From JAAOYC01 sp036481345 (lineage in GTDB: Archaea > Nanobdellota > Nanobdellia > Woesearchaeales > WJKL01): a stretch of DNA of 17,948 nucleotides. Below, one piece after another: positions 12,529 through 17,948 of this stretch (position 1 is the stretch's first letter; each line of letters starts with the position of its first letter). The notes beneath the pieces were generated by a model. It had not been told where the DNA came from, did no database searches, and saw nothing but the letters and a program-made list of their open reading frames with translations. A program made the translations under genes and the position numbers. The stretch covers positions 1-17,948 of the forward strand of contig JAZGHU010000023.1 in NCBI GenBank assembly GCA_036481345.1, read 5' to 3'.

Positions 12529-13590
12529 ATGATTGATTTAGTATTAAATTATGAAAAGATTAAACTTGCAAAGCACGGACAGATGTCTGAAGGAAGAAGA
12601 TATATGAAGTATCATGATTTTCTAAATACTGTTTCAAGATTCAGATTTGGTTTAAAGTGGTTTGGACCTAAGGAAAGTGAAAGAGCAAGAGAAGCAAGAG
12701 GGGATTTTTTAGATGCTTACTATCTATTTCATAGATGTCTTGATGATCCCATTGATGGAGATGCTAAGCTGCCAAGAGGACATCAAAGCCTGGAAGCTTT
12801 TATAGATCAAAAAATAAGATTTTCCAAGAGCTTAAAAAATCCTCTGGATGAATTAGATCATCTGTTGTTATATTGTTATCAGCTTGCTGAGGAGTTTGGA
12901 GAGGATTTTAAAGAAGAAACAACAGATATTCTTGAATCAATGGCCTTTGATGTAACAAGAAGAGATTATTTCAGAAAAAGGGAGGGTATGATGATTACCC
13001 CTAGAGAAGAATTAGGTTCTCAGTTTGATTTATTGGATGTTAGAGGGACTACAAAAGGAACATTGAAGATTTTTGGGGAGGATCCTGAAAAATATACTTA
13101 TTTACAACCATTAGCTGTTGCTGAAAGGATTCATTATAATCTAAGAGATTTTGCAGAAGATATTCATGCTGGTTATGTTAATATTCCAGAAGAAGACGTC
13201 AGTAAATTCCAGATATTAGAGGGAATTTGGAAAGCTGTTAGGTTCCAAAGCTGGAATTATCTTTCTTTGTTAGACAGGATTGCAGATTCAGGAGAAAGAA
13301 AGAGAAAGAAAAAGAAATTTGTAAAAGAAGCTGAAGTAGAATTTTTAACTTATCTTCCTTATCAGATTAGCGGTTGGTTTTTGCAAGAAGCTCAAGATGG
13401 ACTAGAATTGTTAGCAGAATATAAGCAAAATTTGAAAGAAGTTCATTTTAGATGGTTGACAAGATGGACATTGAAAAATGTTTATGAGAAAAAAGCAAGG
13501 GCTTATTTCAAGAAAGTGATTAAAACTCTTGATAGACCAAATAAAAAATTGATCAGTGTTCCTCCTGATATTTGTGAAGAGTCTGAGTAA
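12529..13590 (+). CDS. Squalene/phytoene synthase-family protein
   Basis: Members of this all-helical family join two isoprenyl diphosphates head to head. The first aspartate-rich motif is clear: R69-C-L-D72-D73-P-I-D76. The second is LRDFAEDIHAGYVNIP (R206, D207, E210, D211), matching the RDxxED...P pattern; the usual NxxRD asparagine position holds Y203, with Asn one residue later. The connecting stretch LLDVRGTTKGTLKIFG corresponds to the helix containing the conserved small-residue motif. At 353 residues it is a normal length. The C-terminal half has a very basic patch (GERKRKKKKF) and no membrane anchor is evident. Product is likely a C30 or C40 isoprenoid or a related compound, but the shifted Asn leaves room for a changed activity. 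No carotenoid or hopanoid genes are adjacent. It has its own promoter. Confidence 0.75.
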   Translation: MIDLVLNYEKIKLAKHGQMSEGRRYMKYHDFLNTVSRFRFGLKWFGPKESERAREARGDFLDAYYLFHRCLDDPIDGDAKLPRGHQSLEAFIDQKIRFSKSLKNPLDELDHLLLYCYQLAEEFGEDFKEETTDILESMAFDVTRRDYFRKREGMMITPREELGSQFDLLDVRGTTKGTLKIFGEDPEKYTYLQPLAVAERIHYNLRDFAEDIHAGYVNIPEEDVSKFQILEGIWKAVRFQSWNYLSLLDRIADSGERKRKKKKFVKEAEVEFLTYLPYQISGWFLQEAQDGLELLAEYKQNLKEVHFRWLTRWTLKNVYEKKARAYFKKVIKTLDRPNKKLISVPPDICEESE

Positions 13591-13592
13591 AA

Positions 13593-13600
13593 TTTATAAA
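13593..13600 (+). promoter_or_regulatory. TATA box of the aminopeptidase operon
   Basis: TTTATAAA in the 32-nt gap after the preceding gene, centred 26 nt before ATG 13623. It predicts a leaderless operon mRNA covering 13623-16610. Confidence 0.65.
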
Positions 13601-13622
13601 TCATCAGTTTTCTAAGTAAAAT

Positions 13623-14693
13623 ATGCATGCAAAAAAACACCTACAGTGGCTGGAAGAGGAAGGACTTATAGAATTTGCAGAAAGTAATTCTCATGTTTTC
13701 AAAAAAGTACTGCAAGATTGCCTAGATGTCCAGAAAGATGAAAGAATCCTCATCATAACAGATAAAGGCTATGAAGGAAGAAGATTAGCTGCAATTATCT
13801 CAGGAGGTTATTATCTAGCTGCTAGAGAATTGGGTATTGATGCAACATTAATAAGGCAAAAGCCTAAGATCAAAGGAGACAGTGCAGATGATAATGTTTT
13901 GATTGCATTAAATGAACTTGGAAATAACAATGTTGTTATTCTAAGCTTATCTGGAAAACTAGGAAGCATCAGAACTTTAAGCCATTCTTACAGAAGCTAT
14001 ATCAAAGAGAATCATCATAGATTTGTTTCTGCTTCTAATCTTGGAAAATTAAAAGAAGATGATTATGAAACAGTCCTCAATACCATAGATATTGATTATA
14101 AAAAACTCCAAGAAACAGGAGAAAAGCTAAAAAAAGAGATTGGTCAAGGAAATCAAATAAGGATTACAACAGAAGCTGGAACAGATGTGGTTGTTGGATT
14201 AAGAAATCCTGCTGTTCTTAACACTGGAAATTATAAAAATCCAGGAACAGGAGGAAATATTCCTGCTGGAGAAGTTTATCTAGCTCCAAGATGGAAATGG
14301 GTTGAAGGAAAGATTGTTATTGACGGCAGCGGCGCTTATAGAGGAGGAACACAGCTTATTGAAGAACCAATCACATTAGAGATCAAAAGAGGGGAAATAA
14401 TCAACATTGATGGTGGAGAAGAAGCTGATAATCTAAGAGAAACATTAGATTGGGCAACTAAAAAAGCAAGACATCCATGGGGAATCAGAAGGATTGGAGA
14501 ATTAGGCATTGGAATAAATCCAAATGCTAAGATCATCGGAGCAACAATTGTAGATGAAAAAGTAAAAGGAACAGCTCATGTTGGTATTGGTTCTAATTAT
14601 TGGTTTGGCGGAACAATCTATGCTATTGTCCATTTAGATCAAGTATTTAAGAATCCAAAAATTTATATAGACGGAAAATTACTGAAATTCTGA
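13623..14693 (+). CDS. M29-type metallo-aminopeptidase (aminopeptidase T-like), paralogue 1
   Basis: The 356-residue protein has the C-terminal signature of M29 (AmpS/aminopeptidase T) peptidases, dinuclear metal enzymes that remove N-terminal residues from peptides. Ligands by comparison with that family: E217 (IPAGEVYLAPR), E293 (IGELGIGIN), H319 (GTAHVGIG), H337 and D339 (IVHLDQ). Y326, seven residues after H319, matches the catalytic Tyr of the family. The N-terminal half is a Rossmann-like domain (ERILIITDKGY, NNVVILSLSG). It is the first gene of a three-gene operon and the following amidohydrolase starts 1 nt after its stop. It is cytoplasmic, with no signal peptide. The motif set appears complete, so it is likely active. 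Confidence 0.85.
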   Translation: MHAKKHLQWLEEEGLIEFAESNSHVFKKVLQDCLDVQKDERILIITDKGYEGRRLAAIISGGYYLAARELGIDATLIRQKPKIKGDSADDNVLIALNELGNNNVVILSLSGKLGSIRTLSHSYRSYIKENHHRFVSASNLGKLKEDDYETVLNTIDIDYKKLQETGEKLKKEIGQGNQIRITTEAGTDVVVGLRNPAVLNTGNYKNPGTGGNIPAGEVYLAPRWKWVEGKIVIDGSGAYRGGTQLIEEPITLEIKRGEIINIDGGEEADNLRETLDWATKKARHPWGIRRIGELGIGINPNAKIIGATIVDEKVKGTAHVGIGSNYWFGGTIYAIVHLDQVFKNPKIYIDGKLLKF

Positions 14694-14694
14694 G

Positions 14695-15681
14695 ATGTTA
14701 GATAGGGGGCAGTTTGATAGATTAAAAGAAGAAGTTATAGACTTTTTTCCTTCTAGAATTACTGATGCACATGTTCACACAGGAATAAGAGCTGAGATTA
14801 TTGGAGAAAGAGAGAAGGGGCTTTTTCTTCCATATTCTTGGCTTCATAACAAGAGAGTTATTAGTGCAGATCCTTCTTTATTCAAAGAAATTTATCCTTC
14901 TAAATTAGATCTGATTGGAATTCCTCTTCCTTTTGATGTAATGGATCCTAATGTTTACAATGATAAATTAGTTCATGATGAAAAGATTGAATGTGAGATG
15001 TGGGGATTAAAAGATGTTGAAGCAATGGAAGACTCTATTGCAAAATTTCCTTTTTGTGGAATAAAATTTCATCCAAGAATGGTCAAAAAAGAAAGAGTCC
15101 TGATAACTGATATGGTCAGTGAAAAAGCAATGGAATTCATAGATAAGCACAAACTTCCTGTCACATTAGAGATCAAAAATGGATTTATCAAAGAAGATCT
15201 AGAAACATTGAAAAAAATGAATGACAGTTATGATTTTAAGATTATCTTGCCTCATATGGCTTTCAATCACAAAGGATTTACATTATCCTGGAATGATTAT
15301 CAAAAATCATTAAAAGGAGATGGAGAATTTGAAAAAGAATTCAATAAAATAAATAATTTAGACAATATTTTCCTAGATACAAGCATGATAATCGATAAAA
15401 GGATAATAAAAGGAGCACTATCATCCTTAGGACCTGATAAATTATTGTTTGGGACAGACTTCCCATTTGGTTTCACTCCAAAAATCCAGGAAAACAGACC
15501 TTTGGCTAAAGTTTATGCTCCAGATTTAGGAAAGATTGTATTTGGACAGCCAGATCACACTTCCTGGAGATTCTATTACAATATTTATCTACAGATCAAA
15601 GCATTAAAAGATGCAGAAGGTAATTTAGATATAAGAGAAAAAATATTTAGAAAGAATGCTAAAGAGGTGTTTAAATTATGA
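14695..15681 (+). CDS. Amidohydrolase (TIM-barrel metal-dependent hydrolase, amidohydrolase_2-like)
   Basis: 328 residues with the metal-ligand set of the amidohydrolase superfamily: H26-V-H28 (TDAHVHTG) at the first strand, K124/H126 (GIKFHPRM), H187 (IILPHMAF) and D255 (LLFGTDFPFG) at the last. This fits the amidohydrolase_2 group of hydrolases and decarboxylases. Its substrate cannot be read from sequence. It is placed exactly between two M29 aminopeptidase paralogues: its ATG follows the first by 1 nt and its stop overlaps the second start (ATGA). An amide, N-acyl or cyclic amino-acid derivative that feeds or follows peptide cleavage is a reasonable guess. There is no clear Shine-Dalgarno, so re-initiation after the preceding stop is likely. 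Confidence 0.8.
   Translation: MLDRGQFDRLKEEVIDFFPSRITDAHVHTGIRAEIIGEREKGLFLPYSWLHNKRVISADPSLFKEIYPSKLDLIGIPLPFDVMDPNVYNDKLVHDEKIECEMWGLKDVEAMEDSIAKFPFCGIKFHPRMVKKERVLITDMVSEKAMEFIDKHKLPVTLEIKNGFIKEDLETLKKMNDSYDFKIILPHMAFNHKGFTLSWNDYQKSLKGDGEFEKEFNKINNLDNIFLDTSMIIDKRIIKGALSSLGPDKLLFGTDFPFGFTPKIQENRPLAKVYAPDLGKIVFGQPDHTSWRFYYNIYLQIKALKDAEGNLDIREKIFRKNAKEVFKL
15664..15669 (+). promoter_or_regulatory. Shine-Dalgarno site of the second aminopeptidase gene
   Basis: GAGGTG, complementary to the usual 16S rRNA tail, 8 nt before ATG 15678 and inside the end of the amidohydrolase gene. Confidence 0.65.
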
Positions 15682-16610
15682 AACCAGCAAATATTGCATT
15701 AACAAGATGTTTAAATGTTAAGAAAGGAGAAAAAGTATTAATCATCACTGATGAGACTCTAAGACTAATAGGAGATATTTTCTTACAAGCAGCTGAGAAA
15801 ATAACAGAAGCTAAATTGATTGAGATTCCGATTGGTGTTGTAAGCGGAGCAGAACCTCCTGAATGGGTCAATAAAGAAATAGAGAAGTTTGATGTTCTTG
15901 TTATTCCTACAACAAAATCCTTAACACATACTTCATTAGTCAAAGATGCTTGTAAAAGAGGAGCAAAAGTTGCAACACTTCCCGGCATCACAAAAGAAAC
16001 AATGGAAAGGGCAATTGATATTGATTATATTGAGATGGCTAAGAAAAGTCATAAGTTAAAAGAGATTCTAGATAAAGGAAAAGAAGTAAAAATCATAACA
16101 AAAGCAGGAACAGATATCAAATTCTCAATAGATGGAAGAGAAGCAGAAGGCGACACAGGCATAATAAAAAAAGGAGAGTTTGGCAACATACCAACCGGAG
16201 AAACATTTATTGCTCCTTTGGAAAGAACAGCTGATGGAATTTATGTTGTTGATGGAAGCATTATTGGAACAAAAGTTGATGAGCCAGTAAGAATAACTGT
16301 TGAAAACGGTTTTGCTGTCCAGATCAATGGAGGCAAAGTAGCAGAAAAATTAAGAAAAACATTAGATAAAGTTAAAGATAAAAACGCTTTCAATATTGCT
16401 GAACTTGGTATCGGAACTAATGATAAAGCAATTGTAACCGGCAATGTTTTGGAAGATGAAAAAGTCATGGGCACTTGCCACATTGCTTTAGGAAAGAATT
16501 CTGTGATTGGTGGAACAATAGATGTTCCCATACATCTCGATGGGATTTTATTATCTCCAACAATCTATGTTGATGATATTAAGATCATGCAGGACGGAAA
16601 AATTCTTTAA
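15678..16610 (+). CDS. M29-type aminopeptidase-like protein, paralogue 2 (catalytic Tyr replaced)
   Basis: 310 residues, clearly related to the gene two positions upstream, with a shorter N-terminus. The metal ligands are kept: E175 (IPTGETFIAP), E242 (AELGIGTN), H268 (GTCHIALG), H286 and D288 (PIHLDGI). At the position seven residues after the first His, where the M29 family and paralogue 1 have Tyr, this protein has S275. It may therefore bind metal but cleave weakly, or have a different substrate. It overlaps the amidohydrolase by 4 nt and has its own Shine-Dalgarno site. It could form a heteromer with paralogue 1, since M29 enzymes are dimers; that is inference. Confidence 0.8.
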   Translation: MKPANIALTRCLNVKKGEKVLIITDETLRLIGDIFLQAAEKITEAKLIEIPIGVVSGAEPPEWVNKEIEKFDVLVIPTTKSLTHTSLVKDACKRGAKVATLPGITKETMERAIDIDYIEMAKKSHKLKEILDKGKEVKIITKAGTDIKFSIDGREAEGDTGIIKKGEFGNIPTGETFIAPLERTADGIYVVDGSIIGTKVDEPVRITVENGFAVQINGGKVAEKLRKTLDKVKDKNAFNIAELGIGTNDKAIVTGNVLEDEKVMGTCHIALGKNSVIGGTIDVPIHLDGILLSPTIYVDDIKIMQDGKIL

Positions 16611-16627
16611 TTTTTCTGAGATTCCCT

Positions 16628-16639
16628 AAGGTTTATAAA
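16628..16639 (+). promoter_or_regulatory. BRE/TATA promoter of the 132-aa gene
   Basis: AAGG-TTTATAAAT, with the TATA part (16632-16639) centred 26 nt before ATG 16662; leaderless start expected. Confidence 0.65.
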
Positions 16640-16661
16640 TAACTATTATTCTATTTACACT

Positions 16662-17060
16662 ATGTCAACAAAAATGAAGAGAGCAACTATAACTGTAGAT
16701 CATATAGCTAATGAATTATTTCCTCAACAAGATGCTAAGATTCGAGGATACCTAGATATTCTAGAAGAATTACAAAGACGTTTACAAGATAAGGGAGATG
16801 ATCCTAGATATGGCAGAGTTATATTTGCAGTTGATGGTCAAGATAAATATGTTGGCCTTCTTGAGAGTAATATTCATCTAGCAGGAGTTTTTCCAAGAGT
16901 TTCTGCTGTACGTTATGAGTATGGTCAAGATAATATAGTACTAAAAAGAGGATTAGATGTCAATATAGGAGATACTTTAGTGGTAGTTGATAATGAAAAT
17001 ATGGCAAATATGTGGGAAAAAGAATTGTCACAATTAGATTATCCTATACGGAGAATATAA
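16662..17060 (+). CDS. Hypothetical protein, 132 aa
   Basis: I do not recognise it. The N-terminal third is helical (ITVDHIANELFP, YLDILEELQRRLQDK). The rest is strand-rich, with IFAVDGQDKYVGLLE, VSAVRYEYG, NIVLKRGLDVNIGDTLVVVDN and a short amphipathic C-terminus. It is soluble, with no Cys and no signal peptide. It has its own well-formed promoter and is probably monocistronic: a T7 run follows the stop and the next gene has another promoter. The GDTLVVVDNE segment could be a beta-hairpin or an acidic ligand-binding edge, but no family is assigned. Confidence 0.65.
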   Translation: MSTKMKRATITVDHIANELFPQQDAKIRGYLDILEELQRRLQDKGDDPRYGRVIFAVDGQDKYVGLLESNIHLAGVFPRVSAVRYEYGQDNIVLKRGLDVNIGDTLVVVDNENMANMWEKELSQLDYPIRRI

Positions 17061-17070
17061 TTGCCAAAGC

Positions 17071-17077
17071 TTTTTTT
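17071..17077 (+). terminator. Possible T-tract transcription terminator
   Basis: A run of seven T on the plus strand, 10 nt after the stop at 17060, in the gap before a new promoter. Archaeal RNA polymerase often terminates at such tracts without a hairpin. Confidence 0.35.
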
Positions 17078-17126
17078 CTAAGCATCTAAAAATTATTAAG
17101 ACTTAGTTTCTATGAAAAATCACGAA

Positions 17127-17137
17127 AGGTTTATAAA
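17127..17137 (+). promoter_or_regulatory. BRE/TATA promoter of the ATP-grasp gene
   Basis: AAGG-TTTATAAA, TATA part 17130-17137, centred 28 nt before ATG 17162. The in-frame ATG at 17141 lies too close to the box to be inside the transcript, so this element decides the start. Confidence 0.65.
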
Positions 17138-17161
17138 CAAATGAGGGAAAGCAGTACTACG

Positions 17162-17948
17162 ATGATTGATAACAGCAAGCAAGCAGTCGGTGTTTTGTTT
17201 ACAAGCGCTGCAAAAATTAATGGAACAGTACCTTTCAAAAAAAGGAATTCTAGCAGAGTGTGGACTCTTTTTTCTGCAAAAGCTAAGAAATATGGATTGA
17301 ATATCTTTTTTGCACACCATACACAGTACAAAGACGGAAAACTAATGAAGTGCTGGTATAAAGAAAATGACAGATGGAAGATTGCAAGAAACCAAGAAGT
17401 TGATGTAATTTACAGCAGATTTGCTGGAAGCATCTATAAAGATAATAATGTTAATAAGGCAGCACAAAGATTTAAATTGAACATGGCAAAGCAAGTTACT
17501 ATTATTAACCACCCTGCTTTAGATGAATTCTGCTGGGATAAACGGATTGTTGCTGATGCTTTTCCAATGTATTCTCCAAAAACTTTTGTTGTTAATACAC
17601 CAAGGGGATTAAAATTAGTATTAGGAAGGATAAACTCTGATAAAGTTGTTATAAAGCCAAGGTATGGAACTTTAGGAAAAGATGTTTTAATTGTTGATAA
17701 GGATAATCTTCCTAAAAAGATTGGAAAAAATACATTAGTCCAAGAATTTATTGATACTTCAAAAGGAATTAAAAGAATTACTGATGAGATTCATGATATG
17801 AGAATTATTATGATTAATGGAAAAATAGACCATGTTCATATAAGAACTCCTAAAAAAGGAACTTTGACTGCAAATGTTGCTTTAGGTGGAACAAAAGTAT
17901 TTATACCAAACAGCAAGATTCCAAAAAAAGCAATAACAATTGCAAAGA
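17162..17948 (+). CDS. ATP-grasp (YheC/YheD- or RimK-like) protein, 3' truncated
   Basis: The frame stays open to the window edge, so only 262 residues are seen. ATP-grasp signatures include NHP (116-118) and DK (126-127). They continue with VVIKPRYGTLGKD (K165 as the nucleotide-binding Lys and a glycine-rich lid), VQEF (193-196, the hinge), DMRIIMIN (D212, R214) and NVALGG (238-243). Such enzymes form amide or similar bonds from a carboxylate and an amine using ATP. The N-terminal ~110 residues (VGVLFTSAAKINGT, YGLNIFFAHH) are an alpha/beta pre-ATP-grasp domain. The closest look is to YheC/YheD spore-coat-like and RimK-like ligases; the substrate is unknown. The start was chosen from the promoter position; the next in-frame upstream ATG is 17141. 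Confidence 0.75.
   Translation, partial: MIDNSKQAVGVLFTSAAKINGTVPFKKRNSSRVWTLFSAKAKKYGLNIFFAHHTQYKDGKLMKCWYKENDRWKIARNQEVDVIYSRFAGSIYKDNNVNKAAQRFKLNMAKQVTIINHPALDEFCWDKRIVADAFPMYSPKTFVVNTPRGLKLVLGRINSDKVVIKPRYGTLGKDVLIVDKDNLPKKIGKNTLVQEFIDTSKGIKRITDEIHDMRIIMINGKIDHVHIRTPKKGTLTANVALGGTKVFIPNSKIPKKAITIAK

Noticed and set aside
17141..17143. ATG at 17141 as start of the ATP-grasp gene
   Set aside because: It lies only 4 nt after the TATA box, upstream of the predicted transcription start; ATG 17162 is in frame and correctly placed.
17120..17331. Two overlapping minus-strand open frames of 66 codons
   Set aside because: They run antisense to the clear ATP-grasp coding sequence and show no protein-like composition or promoter.
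1..17948. tRNA, rRNA or CRISPR arrays
   Set aside because: No T-loop TTCGA-containing cloverleaf, no conserved rRNA blocks and no regularly spaced repeats were seen.

Overview
The window looks like AT-rich archaeal DNA, probably from a small-genome lineage such as DPANN; that placement is inference. The archaeal signs are direct. Most genes that stand alone or head a transcript have a TATA-like box (often AAGG-TTTATAAA) centred 25-27 nt before the ATG, which predicts leaderless mRNAs. Genes inside operons instead have GAGGAG/GAGGTG Shine-Dalgarno sites or overlap their neighbour. Genes are packed tightly, with several tail-to-tail overlaps of 4 nt. No tRNA, rRNA or CRISPR was seen, and no gene-free stretch exceeds 300 bases.

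Layout. (1) 1-4329, plus strand: a tightly coupled operon that starts outside the window. It holds a PEP-utilising-enzyme-like protein with the swivelling phosphohistidine domain, three small proteins I do not recognise, and a radical SAM protein with a variant CX4CX2C cluster motif. (2) 4330-6213: a 1,884-bp segment bounded by a perfect 30-bp direct repeat. The repeat equals the last ten sense codons before the final codon of thrS. It carries its own promoter and a single gene for a 590-residue protein with a Rossmann/methyltransferase-like N-terminus, a lysine-rich linker and a probable DNA-binding C-terminus. This has the layout of a site-specific integration that restores the end of the target gene, and is the most unusual observation here. 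(3) 6208-8112, minus: threonyl-tRNA synthetase of the bacterial type, with TGS and HxxxH editing domains. (4) 8190-10548, minus: three genes, each with its own promoter. Two have HEPN-type RX4H motifs (one also two CxxC pairs) and the third looks like a PIN-fold RNase with an internal histidine-rich repeat. Together they resemble an RNA-targeting defence or toxin module. (5) 10751-12416: a five-span membrane protein, an orotate-phosphoribosyltransferase-like enzyme on the other strand, and an unknown protein. (6) 12529-13590: a squalene/phytoene-synthase-family protein. (7) 13623-16610: an operon of two M29-type metallo-aminopeptidase paralogues around a TIM-barrel amidohydrolase, a plausible peptide or amide degradation unit. 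(8) 16662 to the end: an unknown 132-residue protein and the start of an ATP-grasp protein cut off by the window edge.

The housekeeping gene thrS therefore has accessory material on both sides: a probable one-gene integrated element at its 3' end and an RNase-rich cluster just upstream. All family assignments rest on motifs read by eye; no database search was possible.
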